From Cernens ardua (GTDB taxonomy: Bacteria > Pseudomonadota > Gammaproteobacteria > Pseudomonadales > Halomonadaceae): 64,000 bases of DNA. The notes under the pieces were generated by a model. It searched no databases, was not told where the DNA came from, and saw only the letters and a program-made list of their open reading frames with translations. Positions 1-9,044 of this stretch are shown piece by piece. How positions within the stretch are numbered: position 1 is the stretch's first letter; every line of letters starts with the position of its first letter. Where the stretch lies: contig NZ_JBPCZH010000005.1 in the NCBI RefSeq assembly GCF_051251085.1, positions 124,001-188,000 on the forward strand, given 5' to 3'. The position numbers were made by a program, and so were the translations under genes.

Positions 1-211
1 CCAACGTATTGCCTATCAAAATCACGCCGAGCAGCCTGTCAGGTTGCTTGATCAGTGAAAGCACTCGCGCCGCCGCTTTGTTCCCCTTCTTTGCCAAGTG
101 GTTCAGGCGATACCGGTTGACGGCCATCATGCCTATTTCGGAAAAGGAGAAAAACGCACAGGCAGCAATCAACAAAATGACGTAGAGCGTTAGTAGTGGT
201 GTTCCGCTCAT
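1..211 (-). CDS. corB: CorB/HlyC-type CNNM-domain membrane protein, 3' part cut off by the window edge
   Basis: The reverse strand reads from an ATG at 211 through the left edge without a stop, giving about 70 residues. The N-terminus is a hydrophobic segment starting MSGTPLLTLYVILL, followed by FFSFSEIGMMAVNRYRL and an amphipathic stretch with DRLLGVILIGNTL. This is the start of the DUF21/CNNM transmembrane domain of the CorB/CorC/HlyC family, linked to magnesium and cobalt homeostasis. In Escherichia coli the homologue (yfjD/corB) lies beside ypjD and ffh, the same neighbourhood as here. The CBS pair and CorC_HlyC domain expected downstream are outside the window. Family assignment is solid; the transported ion is inference. 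Confidence 0.8.
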   Translation of the reverse strand, partial: MSGTPLLTLYVILLIAACAFFSFSEIGMMAVNRYRLNHLAKKGNKAAARVLSLIKQPDRLLGVILIGNTL

Positions 212-449
212 GCTGCAACTCCCTCACTGAGGCAGGAAGCAGCAGTTGTTGTCGTGATGTGCCAGTCAGGCCCATACATGTTCATTGGCATTATTTCCTC
301 ACAATGCGATGTTTTAAGGGGGCTGCACTTTCGGGTCAAGTAAATGCCCGTAATCTTAAGGCTGAATAAATATTCATGATGTTATGTGCAGAGGTTTTGG
401 CATATAAATGCAGCGTATTCAGGGCTGCCATAATCATTAATGATATTGG

Positions 450-1247
450 CTATTGAACGAAAAGCAGTTGACTACTGATAAAGATCAACAAAATGACCGC
501 AACGCCGATAAGTGTCCAATAGACCGCTTGTCGACCACGCCAGCCTTTGTAGCGGCGCCAGATCAGTAAGCCGGCGAAGATCACCCATGCGAGCAGGGAA
601 AGTAGTGCCTTGGAGGTAGAAAAATGCCCCGGAAAGTCAGGGTCAAATACCGCGCCGGACACAATAGAAATCGTCAGGAAGATGATGCCCAGCCCCAATA
701 GCGCTGAAAGCAGGTTTTCCATGCGTGTCAATGGGGGTAAAACCTGAATGATGCCACGGAATTTACCGCTTTTCAGTGCGCGATATTGAAGCGCTATCAG
801 ACATGCTTGTGCAGCGGCAATGGCAAATAGGGCGAATGCGAGTATTGAGCCGGCAATATGCGCCAGCACACCTATAGGATACTGGCTGTAATTCAGCGAA
901 GCCGGCAGCGCGATCTGTGCAAGTAGGCAAATGGCGCTCAGTGGCAGTAATACGGAAGAGGCCGCAATCAAGGGAACGAACAAACTGGTCAAGAGCAAAA
1001 GCAGTGTGGTGAGCCAGCACACCAGGCTCAAGGCTTCGAGTATCCCCAGATTCAGAAAGCCATGATGATGATAGACCATAAGGTAAATGACGATGCCGTG
1101 AAAGAAGGTGCCGGCAAGCCCTGATATACGAATCAGGGCCGGATGAGGTTCTGAGGTCCGCATCAGCACACACGCCTGCCATATGCCGCTTGTCAAATAA
1201 AGCAGCAGGGCGATGAGAGCAAAAGGTAGCGCATGGCTGAACGTCAT
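450..1247 (-). CDS. ypjD: CcsA/YpjD-like inner membrane protein
   Basis: This is a roughly 265-residue, almost entirely hydrophobic protein with about eight transmembrane segments and a WxxxG-type loop. It matches the cytochrome c assembly (CcsA/CcmC) fold as seen in YpjD, which lies between corB and ffh in many gammaproteobacteria. It is convergent with nothing and divergent from ffh, and corB follows it on the same strand 238 bases later. A GTG at 1250 is an alternative start one codon upstream; neither start has a strong ribosome-binding site. YpjD is not itself a proven haem-export component. It has been linked to divalent cation tolerance together with CorB, so a haem role is uncertain. 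Confidence 0.85.
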   Translation of the reverse strand: MTFSHALPFALIALLLYLTSGIWQACVLMRTSEPHPALIRISGLAGTFFHGIVIYLMVYHHHGFLNLGILEALSLVCWLTTLLLLLTSLFVPLIAASSVLLPLSAICLLAQIALPASLNYSQYPIGVLAHIAGSILAFALFAIAAAQACLIALQYRALKSGKFRGIIQVLPPLTRMENLLSALLGLGIIFLTISIVSGAVFDPDFPGHFSTSKALLSLLAWVIFAGLLIWRRYKGWRGRQAVYWTLIGVAVILLIFISSQLLFVQ

Positions 1248-1409
1248 CACGGTCTCGCAAAGGGCAGTAAACGAAGGGGGAGCCTCGATGTATCATATGT
1301 TCCGGCAAAGAGTCGCTATGCCGTGAAGTCAAACAGAAGTCTTGACCTATTATAAACATTTGCTGGCAGATCTTCGAGGTTATGGATGGAGTAAGGCGCC
1401 TGTAGTGGT

Positions 1410-1415
1410 TATAAT
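1410..1415 (+). promoter_or_regulatory. candidate -10 element of the ffh promoter
   Basis: A perfect TATAAT lies about 93 bases upstream of the ffh ATG, in the 260-base divergent region between ypjD and ffh. No good TTGACA is found 16-18 bases upstream, so this is a weak call based on the -10 match and position alone. Confidence 0.3.
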
Positions 1416-1507
1416 GCTGCGTCTATAGTTTTATGAATTTATTTGCGGTTTGATCCGCCCTGTTTTTACTGGGTGTGTTGATAACGGCACATCCTCGGGA
1501 GAACTTC

Positions 1508-2914
1508 ATGTTCGAGAGTTTGTCCGATCGTTTATCGAAGACTCTTCGTAGTATAACGGGCCAGGCCCGCCTCACTGAAGAAAATGTGAGCGAAACCCTG
1601 CGCGAAGTGCGTCGTGCCCTGCTGGAGGCCGATGTTGCCCTGCCAGTCGTTAAGGCGTTTGTTGAACGTGTGCGTGAACGTGCTGTTGGGCAGGAAGTAT
1701 CCAAAAGCCTGTCGCCCGGGCAACAGTTCGTCAAGATCGTACGTGATGAGCTGGAAGCGGTCATGGGTGAGGGGAACGCTCCTCTTGACCTTAAGCATCC
1801 GCCATCTGTCATCCTGATGGCGGGCTTGCAGGGGGCGGGTAAAACCACCACTGTGGCCAAGTTGGGCCGCTTCCTGCGTGAGCGCGAGAAGAAAAAGGTA
1901 TTGGTAGTGTCTGCTGACGTTTATCGTCCGGCGGCCATAGATCAGCTGGAGCGTCTTGCTGAAGAGGTAGGCGTTGATTTCTTCCCCTCCAATTCACAGC
2001 AAAAGCCGGTCGATATTGCTGAAGCAGCCATTCAGCATGCGAAAATCCAGTTCTACGATGTTGTGCTGGTCGATACCGCCGGTCGTTTGCACGTTGATGA
2101 AGAGATGATGTCGGAGATCAAGGATCTCCACAAAGCGATTCATCCGGCAGAAACCCTGTTCGTTGTTGACTCAATGACTGGTCAGGATGCGGCGAATACG
2201 GCCAAGGCCTTCCATGATGCGTTGCCGCTGACAGGTGTGGTACTGACCAAGGCTGATGGTGATGCACGTGGCGGTGCGGCACTTTCCGTACGTTATCTGA
2301 CCGGCAAACCGATCAAGTTCATCGGTGTGGGTGAGAAAACCGACGCCCTTGAGCCCTTCCATCCGGACCGCGTCGCTTCACGTATTCTGGGTATGGGGGA
2401 TGTGCTCAGCCTGATCGAGGAAGCCGAGCGTACGGTTGACAAGAAAAAAGCAGCCAAACTCAGCAAGAAAATCAAGAAAGGTCAGGGGTTCGATCTGGAA
2501 GATTTTCGTGACCAGCTGCAACAGCTCAAGAACATGGGCGGAATGGGCAAACTGCTGGATAAATTGCCCGGAATGGGGCAAATGGCTGAAGTAGCCCAAA
2601 GCAAGAATGCAGAGAAAGAATTTGGCCGTCTGGAAGCCATGATCAATTCCATGACCCCTGCAGAGCGCCGTAAGCCCGAAATTATCACAGGTTCCCGCAA
2701 GCGTCGTATCTGCGCAGGTTCGGGGACGCAGGTACCGGATCTTAATCGTCTTCTGAAACAGCATAAACAGATGCAGAAGATGATGAAGAAGATGAAAAAT
2801 GGCGGTATGCAAAAAATGATGCGTGGTATGGGCGGTATGTTTGGCGGCGGTGCGGGAGGCCCCGGAGGCATGGGGGGTGCCGGTGGTATGGGCGGCGGTT
2901 TCCCTCGCCGCTAA
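1508..2914 (+). CDS. ffh: signal recognition particle protein Ffh (SRP54)
   Basis: Ffh is the SRP GTPase that binds 4.5S RNA and signal sequences and delivers ribosomes to FtsY at the inner membrane. The 468-residue product has the N-domain four-helix bundle (MFESLSDRLSKTLRSITG), a GTPase domain with P-loop GLQGAGKTTT, DTAGRL and TKADGDARGG motifs, and a Met-rich M domain. The M-domain core SGSRKRRI-type RNA-binding segment is present as GSRKRRICAGSG. An upstream in-frame GTG/TTG-type start at 1475 would add 11 residues, but the ATG at 1508 gives the standard family N-terminus. The C-terminal tail is a Gly/Met repeat (GGMGGAGGMGGG), longer than in E. coli. rpsP follows 268 bases downstream. 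Confidence 0.98.
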   Translation: MFESLSDRLSKTLRSITGQARLTEENVSETLREVRRALLEADVALPVVKAFVERVRERAVGQEVSKSLSPGQQFVKIVRDELEAVMGEGNAPLDLKHPPSVILMAGLQGAGKTTTVAKLGRFLREREKKKVLVVSADVYRPAAIDQLERLAEEVGVDFFPSNSQQKPVDIAEAAIQHAKIQFYDVVLVDTAGRLHVDEEMMSEIKDLHKAIHPAETLFVVDSMTGQDAANTAKAFHDALPLTGVVLTKADGDARGGAALSVRYLTGKPIKFIGVGEKTDALEPFHPDRVASRILGMGDVLSLIEEAERTVDKKKAAKLSKKIKKGQGFDLEDFRDQLQQLKNMGGMGKLLDKLPGMGQMAEVAQSKNAEKEFGRLEAMINSMTPAERRKPEIITGSRKRRICAGSGTQVPDLNRLLKQHKQMQKMMKKMKNGGMQKMMRGMGGMFGGGAGGPGGMGGAGGMGGGFPRR

Positions 2915-3182
2915 GCGCTTCATGCTACACTATCAAGTGTTAATTGAAAGAAATATCAGGCTTTGATGTTTTCAGAGCTTGATTTTTCCCGTAGAATATC
3001 GCGTCTTCGAGGTGGCTGCGCGTAAAATGCAGCCAGCGGTAGCTGTTTCGGCTGATGCGAAAGCATATAACGAAGCAGTTCAGGGTACGTACTAGGGTAA
3101 GTAGCAGTACCACAGCGTACAGTTCGGGTTTTTGGCATGTGCTGGAAGCCTGCTTTATCGAATTAGCTAGAGAGATTTTACG

Positions 3183-3434
3183 ATGGTTACCATTCGTCTG
3201 GCACGAGGCGGCGCCAAAAAACGCCCCTTCTATCATCTGACAGTGACTGATTCACGTGTTGCACGTGATGGTCGTTTCATCGAGCGTCTGGGATTCTTCA
3301 ATCCTGTAGCACGCGGTGGTGAAGAACGTCTTCGCATCGATCTGGATCGTCTGGCCTACTGGGAATCCCAGGGCGCACAGCTTTCCGATCGTGTAGCCGA
3401 GCTGGCCAAGGCTGCTCGCAAAACAGCTGCATAA
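3183..3434 (+). CDS. rpsP: 30S ribosomal protein S16
   Basis: The 83-residue protein starts MVTIRLARGGAKKRPFYHL, the signature N-terminus of S16, and continues with VTDSRVARDGRFIERLGFFNP. S16 is an early-binding assembly protein of the 30S body. An AGAGAG-type ribosome-binding site lies just upstream of the ATG. It opens the classical rpsP-rimM-trmD-rplS operon, with rimM 65 bases downstream. Length and sequence are normal for the family. Confidence 0.98.
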   Translation: MVTIRLARGGAKKRPFYHLTVTDSRVARDGRFIERLGFFNPVARGGEERLRIDLDRLAYWESQGAQLSDRVAELAKAARKTAA

Positions 3435-3499
3435 GCAGCGCGTCCCTCTATAAGGGAAACCGTTATACCCAAGGGTGATCTTCCAGAAAGGGCTGTATT

Positions 3500-4042
3500 G
3501 TGAGTATCAGGCACGCTGTTACAACCGAACATGATGAAAGTCGTGTCATTATGGGCAAACTAACCAGCCCATACGGTGTTAAAGGGTGGCTGAAAGTGTT
3601 CTCCCATACCAGTCCCATGGAAGGCATTCTTGATTACACTCATTGGAGTGTTGAGAAGAACGGTACAGTCAATCGTTACAAGGTGCTACAGGGACGCCGT
3701 CAGGGCAAGGGGCTAGTGGCCCAGCTTGAAGGTGTATCTGACCGCGATGCTGCCGAGGCATTGAGTGGTGCGACCATTCTGTTGGAAAAAGAGGAATTGC
3801 CTTCTCTTGAAGAAGATGAATTCTACTGGCATCAACTGGAAGGTCTGAAGGTAGTGACCCTGGATGGCGTTGTTTTGGGGCAGGTGGATCATCTGTTCGA
3901 AACGGGGGCCAATGACGTTTTGGTTGTACGTGGTGGAGAAGGCGGTAAAGAGCACTTGTTGCCCTATCTACCTGATCAGGTGATTCAGCGAATCGATCTG
4001 GACACGCAGGAAATGGTTGTTGATTGGGACCCTGAGTTTTAG
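3500..4042 (+). CDS. rimM: ribosome maturation factor RimM
   Basis: RimM helps mature the 3' domain of 16S rRNA around S19 in 30S assembly. The 180-residue protein contains the N-terminal barrel signature VIMGKLTSPYGVKGWLKVFSHT, then the C-terminal PRC-barrel with EFYWHQLEGLKVVTLDG and HLLPYLPDQVIQRIDL. The start is GTG, 65 bases after rpsP. It lies in the expected operon position between rpsP and trmD. Confidence 0.97.
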   Translation: MSIRHAVTTEHDESRVIMGKLTSPYGVKGWLKVFSHTSPMEGILDYTHWSVEKNGTVNRYKVLQGRRQGKGLVAQLEGVSDRDAAEALSGATILLEKEELPSLEEDEFYWHQLEGLKVVTLDGVVLGQVDHLFETGANDVLVVRGGEGGKEHLLPYLPDQVIQRIDLDTQEMVVDWDPEF

Positions 4043-4120
4043 GCGTTTCCCGAGTACCTACTATTGGGTATATCAATTCAATAATCAGCTTCTTTTATCG
4101 TATGGGGTGTCAGCTAGAGC

Positions 4121-4945
4121 ATGTCGGATGCCGATATACAAGGGAATAAAGAGGGTGCTTCGTCGCTTCATATCGGCGTAGTGACACTATTCCCTGAAAT
4201 GTTTGCGGCATTGACTGAGTATGGTGTCAGTGGTCGAGCGGTGCGGGAGGGTATCCTCTCGATTGACTACTGGAATCCTCGCGAATATGCTACCGACCGC
4301 CATCGTACCGTCGATGATCGCCCCTATGGGGGTGGCCCAGGTATGTTGATGAAAGTCGATACTTTGCGACAGGCCATTCATGATGCCCGATCCGCGTTGA
4401 CTCGGGAAGGCGTGCCTCCCAGAGTCATCTACCTCTCCCCACAGGGGCGTCCGCTGGATCAGCAAGGCGTTACCCATTTGGCAAGCGCCGGTAACCTGGT
4501 GCTTGTTGCGGGTCGGTATGAAGGGATCGATGAGCGCGTCATCGAGAGTGACATTGATGAGCAATGGTCCATTGGTGACTACGTGCTTAGTGGTGGGGAG
4601 CTACCCGCCATGGTGTTGATCGATTCAGTCTCTCGCCTGGTGCCCGGTGTATTGGGTCATGAGCTTTCAGCCGTAGAGGATTCCTTTACGGATGGCTTGC
4701 TCGATTGCCCACATTACACACGACCTGAAGAGGTTGATGGCAAGCAGGTACCTGCAGTTCTTCTTAGTGGTAATCACGGTGCCATTCGGCGCTGGCGGTT
4801 GAAGCAATCACTTGGGCGTACCTGGCGTTTTCGCCCTGATATGCTCGAAACGCGGACGTTGACGGTCGAAGAGCAATCGCTTCTCGATGAGTACGTAAGC
4901 GAATACGTTATCGAAAAGGATAACGGCGGTGTGCCAACCTCATAG
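4121..4945 (+). CDS. trmD: tRNA (guanine-37-N1)-methyltransferase TrmD
   Basis: TrmD makes m1G37 in tRNAs reading CNN and other codons, using SAM, and prevents +1 frameshifting. The 274-residue protein has the SPOUT trefoil-knot signatures: LFPEMFAALTEYGVSGRA near the N-terminus, DDRPYGGGPGM, LVLVAGRYEGIDERV and WSIGDYVLSGGELPAM. It ends with the C-terminal DNA/tRNA-binding helices typical of the family. The N-terminus has about 17 hydrophilic residues ahead of the conserved IGVVTLFPEMF, slightly longer than the usual 255-residue protein. It is third in the rpsP operon. Confidence 0.98.
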   Translation: MSDADIQGNKEGASSLHIGVVTLFPEMFAALTEYGVSGRAVREGILSIDYWNPREYATDRHRTVDDRPYGGGPGMLMKVDTLRQAIHDARSALTREGVPPRVIYLSPQGRPLDQQGVTHLASAGNLVLVAGRYEGIDERVIESDIDEQWSIGDYVLSGGELPAMVLIDSVSRLVPGVLGHELSAVEDSFTDGLLDCPHYTRPEEVDGKQVPAVLLSGNHGAIRRWRLKQSLGRTWRFRPDMLETRTLTVEEQSLLDEYVSEYVIEKDNGGVPTS

Positions 4946-5034
4946 AAGGCCCTTGGCATGTCATCCACACTACGATCCCCGCGTTTTATCGCCGGGGTCA
5001 CAGAGTCGCAAGACTCGATAAAGGAATTGAGAAC

Positions 5035-5391
5035 ATGAGTAATCGTAATAAAGTGATCCAGGCGATCGAAGCGGAACAAATGAGCAAGGAAATCCCTTCA
5101 TTTGCACCTGGTGATACTGTTGTTGTTCAGGTCAAGGTTGTTGAAGGGACCCGTGAGCGTCTTCAGGCATTCGAAGGCGTTGTTATCGGCAAGCGTAATC
5201 GTGGTCTGAACTCTGCATTCACCGTTCGTAAAATCTCTCACGGTGTGGGTGTAGAGCGTACTTTCCAGACTTACAGCCCGCTGGTTGATAGCATCTCTGT
5301 CAAGCGTCGTGGTGATGTTCGTCAAGCCAAACTTTACTACTTGCGTGAACTCAGTGGTAAGGCTGCTCGTATCAAGGAAAAATTGTCTTAA
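5035..5391 (+). CDS. rplS: 50S ribosomal protein L19
   Basis: The 118-residue protein begins MSNRNKVIQAIEAEQM and carries the conserved FAPGDTVVVQVKVVEGTRERLQ and the FEGVVIGKRNRGLNSAFTVR segments of L19, which lies at the 30S-50S interface. It is the last gene of the rpsP-rimM-trmD-rplS operon, 89 bases after trmD, and is followed by a strong terminator. Confidence 0.98.
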   Translation: MSNRNKVIQAIEAEQMSKEIPSFAPGDTVVVQVKVVEGTRERLQAFEGVVIGKRNRGLNSAFTVRKISHGVGVERTFQTYSPLVDSISVKRRGDVRQAKLYYLRELSGKAARIKEKLS

Positions 5392-5439
5392 TCGGACTTT
5401 CCTGACGCATCAGTCTGTATTGACTGTAGTGCGAGCCAA

Positions 5440-5480
5440 CGAAACCCCGCGCCTGCTCAAGGTTGCGGGGTTTCGTTTTT
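5440..5480 (+). terminator. rho-independent terminator of the rpsP operon
   Basis: A perfect 11-bp stem, CGAAACCCCGC at 5440-5450 with GCGGGGTTTCG at 5465-5475, encloses a 14-base loop and is followed immediately by TTTTT. It lies about 50 bases after the rplS stop. Confidence 0.92.
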
Positions 5481-5558
5481 GTGGTGAATGGCGAACTGAA
5501 AATTCTCATCCCAGAGTAAATTTTCAATAATATGGGTTCTGAGCGGAATAGGTGTCGA

Positions 5559-6449
5559 ATGAACGAAAGTGTGTCTCTTATCGATAATTTCATCGATACG
5601 CTATGGCTGGAACGCGGTTCCAGTGAGCATACACTCGAAGCCTATCGCCGCGATCTTCTTTTGTGGAGCAGGTTTCTTGGCGAACCATCTAAACTGCTGA
5701 CACCGCCTGAATCAGCTCTGGATACATTACTCGTTCAACGTAAACATCAGGGCTATAGTCCCAGGAGCGACGCTCGTTTACTCTCCAGCCTGCGCCGTTT
5801 TTATCGTTGGGCCCTGCTGGAGCAATTGATCGAGGCCGATCCGATTAGCCATGTTCAGGCTATTCCTCTAAAAGCGTTGCTTCCAAAAACCTTGGATGAA
5901 CAGGATGTTGATCGTTTGCTGGAGGCACCCGATACAGATACCGCACTGGGATTACGTGACCGTGCAATGTTGGAAATCCTTTATGCATGTGGGTTACGTG
6001 TTACTGAGCTGGTATCGTTGCGTCTGGACAGTCTGAATCTGCGGCAGGGCGTTGTGCGTGTACTGGGTAAAGGAAACAAGGAGCGACTTGTCCCACTGGG
6101 CGAGGAGGCTGTCGATTGGCTCGAACGTTATATTCGTGAAGGCCGTGGCGAGCTGATGAGTGATATTACCCGGCCACCCCTTTTCCCCGGTCGTCATGAT
6201 GACTTCATGACACGGCAGACCTTCTGGTATCGTATAAAAAGTCATGCCAAAACAGCGGGCATCGAGAAGCCCCTGTCTCCCCATACATTGCGTCATGCAT
6301 TTGCGACGCATTTACTGGATCATGGGGCCAATTTGCGCGTGGTACAGGAACTATTGGGGCATCAGGATCTTTCCACTACCCAAATATACACGCACGTGGC
6401 CCAGCGCCGATTGGAAGAGCTTCATCATACACATCATCCGCGCGGATAA
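5559..6449 (+). CDS. xerD: site-specific tyrosine recombinase XerD
   Basis: XerD acts with XerC and FtsK at dif to resolve chromosome dimers. The 296-residue protein has an N-terminal SAM-like core-binding domain (LIDNFIDTLWLERGSSEHTL) and a C-terminal catalytic domain. Visible catalytic motifs are the Arg in CGLRVTEL, the Lys in GKGNKERLVPLG, HTLRHAFATHLL, the His in LLGHQDLSTTQ and the Tyr nucleophile in IYTHV. An ATG at 5532 would add nine residues, but the ATG at 5559 fits the XerD length of about 298 residues. Its place directly before dsbC and hom supports XerD over XerC. Confidence 0.95.
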   Translation: MNESVSLIDNFIDTLWLERGSSEHTLEAYRRDLLLWSRFLGEPSKLLTPPESALDTLLVQRKHQGYSPRSDARLLSSLRRFYRWALLEQLIEADPISHVQAIPLKALLPKTLDEQDVDRLLEAPDTDTALGLRDRAMLEILYACGLRVTELVSLRLDSLNLRQGVVRVLGKGNKERLVPLGEEAVDWLERYIREGRGELMSDITRPPLFPGRHDDFMTRQTFWYRIKSHAKTAGIEKPLSPHTLRHAFATHLLDHGANLRVVQELLGHQDLSTTQIYTHVAQRRLEELHHTHHPRG

Positions 6450-6654
6450 TATAATACGGTGGAGAAATACGCCTGTGGATAAAGTGAGTTATGTACAACG
6501 GTTGGGTGCCCGAATTTGAATTCACCAAAAATTTAGCGATGTTTTTTCAGTTAGAATTAGGGGCAATTTGATATCCTTTGCTTCTTGTATTTCTAGGCTT
6601 GTAATGAATACCCTTATCAGATTATTCGGCTTGTCGGTGCATCGGGAGTAACCC

Positions 6655-7425
6655 ATGTTTCATGCGCATCATATAAACAATACATACGGTCGTCCGCAGC
6701 ATTTATTGTGGTATGTTTACCTATTGGCAATCGTTGCTCTGATGTGTCTCACATCCCCTGCATATGCCCAGCCGCTCGCTCAGATCAAGGTGGATGGTCA
6801 GGTCGTGAAAGTGGAGGACATGTCGTCCACGCCCGTCCCCGGCTTATATCGTTTGCGTCTGGCCGGAGGGACAGTTGTCTATTCGGATGCCGATGCGCAT
6901 TACTTGCTTACTGGGGATATGTATGAAAATACTGCCATGGGGTTGGTTAATCTGAGTGATATACGGGCGCGTCAGGAGCGCAAGGAAGCGCTGGCAAAAC
7001 TGTCGCCACAGCATTTTGTGGATTTCCGCTCAGCCAATGGTGTTAAAGGCAGTGTCATTGTTTTCACTGATGTCACATGTACTTATTGTCAGGCATTCCA
7101 TAACGATGTTCCCTCACTTAATCAACAGGGGGTTGAGGTCCGTTATCTACCCTATCCGCGAGCCGGAGAGGGGTCTCCCGCAGCCGCTGAAATGGCACAA
7201 GTGTGGTGTAGTCGTAATCCACAGGAAAGTCTGAATAATGCGATTGACGGGCAGGCGCCCAATACTCCATCGGGGAAATGTACGGCGCTGGTGAATCAGA
7301 GTTATGAGCTAGGCAAGCGGATGGGCGTCAAGGGAACACCCACAATCATTTATGCGGATGGTACCTTGCAAAATGGCTATCTCTCTCAAGCCCAGCTGAT
7401 CCAGCAGGTCAAACAGCATCAATAA
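6655..7425 (+). CDS. dsbC: periplasmic thiol:disulfide isomerase DsbC
   Basis: DsbC is a homodimeric periplasmic isomerase that reshuffles wrong disulfides and is kept reduced by DsbD. The 256-residue protein has a signal peptide ending near YAQP, a cystatin-like dimerisation domain, and a thioredoxin-fold domain. The active-site motif is CTYC at residues 142-145 within FTDVTCTYCQAFH; most DsbC proteins have CGYC. The structural cysteine pair (VWCSR and GKCTAL) and the cis-proline loop GTPTII are present. A GGGAG ribosome-binding site precedes the ATG. It lies between xerD and hom, as in many pseudomonad-like genomes. Confidence 0.93.
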   Translation: MFHAHHINNTYGRPQHLLWYVYLLAIVALMCLTSPAYAQPLAQIKVDGQVVKVEDMSSTPVPGLYRLRLAGGTVVYSDADAHYLLTGDMYENTAMGLVNLSDIRARQERKEALAKLSPQHFVDFRSANGVKGSVIVFTDVTCTYCQAFHNDVPSLNQQGVEVRYLPYPRAGEGSPAAAEMAQVWCSRNPQESLNNAIDGQAPNTPSGKCTALVNQSYELGKRMGVKGTPTIIYADGTLQNGYLSQAQLIQQVKQHQ

Positions 7426-7599
7426 AAGGTGTTGTTGGTGGTGTTATGAAGAATTTTTTATCAGGTGACTCTTTTTGACTAGGTCTTGCGGCCATTAGTG
7501 TGTAACGTGGTCAGTCATGCTATCCATTCATTGAATGCTATTTATTTAAAGCTAATGATTGAAAGAGTTGGGAATAATGTGGAAACCAAGGGTATGTCA

Positions 7600-8922
7600 A
7601 TGAGTTCCTTGCAGCCTGTACGTGTAGGTATTTGTGGGTTGGGTACGGTTGGAGGCGGTACCTTCAACGTGTTGCAACGTAACAGAGATGAAATTACACG
7701 GCGTGCGGGGCGGCCGGTGATTGTGACCCAGGTGGGCGCGCGAAGTGATAATCCTGCGTGCCAACTCGGCGATACACCTGTGACACGAGACATCTTTGAT
7801 GTGGTACGTAACCCCGACATCGATGTCGTTGTTGAATCCATTGGCGGTTACGATGTTGCTCGTAAGCTTGTGCTTGAAGCGATTGCGCAGGGCAAGCATG
7901 TTGTGACAGCCAACAAGGCGCTGATAGCTGTACATGGTGAGGAAATCTTTTCGGCTGCGAAGGCGAAAGGGGTTATTGTTGCCTATGAGGCTGCTGTTGC
8001 GGGAGGGGTCCCTATCGTCAAGGCTCTGCGCGAGGGGCTAGGGGCGAATCGCGTTCAGTGGTTGGCGGGTATCATTAATGGTACCGGTAACTTCATTCTC
8101 ACCCACATGAGGGACGAAGGGCGTGACTTCGCGGATGTACTTTCCGAAGCACAAGCGCTAGGGTATGCAGAAGCTGATCCGACCTTTGATGTTGAAGGGA
8201 TCGATGCCGCACACAAATTGACCATTCTGGCCTCTATTGCCTTTGGCGTGCCTCTCCAGTTCGACAAGGCTTATACAGAAGGTATTTCCGCTATCACCCC
8301 GGAGGATATTCGTCAGGCTGACCAACTGGGCTATATCATCAAACACCTGGGGATTGCCCGTCGCCGTGAGAACGGTGTTGAATTACGCGTGCATCCCACG
8401 TTGATTCCCAAACCCTCGATGATGGCTAATGTGAGCGGTGTAAAAAATGCCATCGAAGTCATGGGCGATGCCGTAGGTCGAACACTGTATTACGGCGCTG
8501 GTGCAGGGGCAGAAGCTACCGCATCGGCTGTAATTGCAGACTTGCTTGATGTCGCTCGCGACATGTCTACCGAGCCTCAATATCGCATGCCTTACCTGGC
8601 CTTCAATGATATCTGGGAGACATCTTCAACGCTTCCTGTACTTCCCATTGATGAAGTGGTCACTGCCTATTATCTCCGTCTGCTGGTGAATGATCGCCCC
8701 GGCGTATTGGCACGTATTGCAGATATCCTTGCGCATCAGGATATTAGTATTGAATCACTTGTGCAGCACGAAGCCAGTGAAAAAGGGCACTCTTCACTGA
8801 TTATTCTGACGCATGAAGTGAAGGAGTCCGGCATGAATCTTGCGATCGAACAGCTGGAAAATCGGGATGAAATTCTGGGCAAGATTGTTCGCATTCGCGT
8901 AGAACAGGCTGAAGACGAATAA
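7600..8922 (+). CDS. hom: homoserine dehydrogenase
   Basis: This enzyme reduces aspartate semialdehyde to homoserine, the branch point to threonine and methionine. The 440-residue monofunctional protein has the Rossmann signature VGICGLGTVGGG at the N-terminus, the conserved TANKALIA and GIINGTGNFILT segments, and a C-terminal ACT domain beginning around YYLRLLVNDRPGVLARIADI, which usually mediates threonine feedback. The ATG at 7600 is preceded by AAGGG seven bases away; upstream in-frame starts at 7486 and 7594 have poorer sites and give non-family N-termini. thrC follows, so the two form a threonine operon. Confidence 0.96.
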   Translation: MSSLQPVRVGICGLGTVGGGTFNVLQRNRDEITRRAGRPVIVTQVGARSDNPACQLGDTPVTRDIFDVVRNPDIDVVVESIGGYDVARKLVLEAIAQGKHVVTANKALIAVHGEEIFSAAKAKGVIVAYEAAVAGGVPIVKALREGLGANRVQWLAGIINGTGNFILTHMRDEGRDFADVLSEAQALGYAEADPTFDVEGIDAAHKLTILASIAFGVPLQFDKAYTEGISAITPEDIRQADQLGYIIKHLGIARRRENGVELRVHPTLIPKPSMMANVSGVKNAIEVMGDAVGRTLYYGAGAGAEATASAVIADLLDVARDMSTEPQYRMPYLAFNDIWETSSTLPVLPIDEVVTAYYLRLLVNDRPGVLARIADILAHQDISIESLVQHEASEKGHSSLIILTHEVKESGMNLAIEQLENRDEILGKIVRIRVEQAEDE

Positions 8923-8978
8923 TATTGGTCATGCAGGCGTTATCCACGCCTTCGGTTATTACATTTTACAGGAATGAT

Positions 8979-9019
8979 GAAGAAGCCCGGTGAGCCTGAA
9001 TGAGCTGACCTGCTTCTTC
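8979..9019 (+). repeat. intercistronic hairpin between hom and thrC
   Basis: GAAGAAGC at 8979-8986 pairs perfectly with GCTTCTTC at 9012-9019. There is only TTATAA afterwards, so it is a weak terminator at best. It may tune the hom/thrC ratio or stabilise the hom mRNA end. Confidence 0.4.
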
Positions 9020-9044
9020 TTATAAGAGGCATTCAGGAAATATC

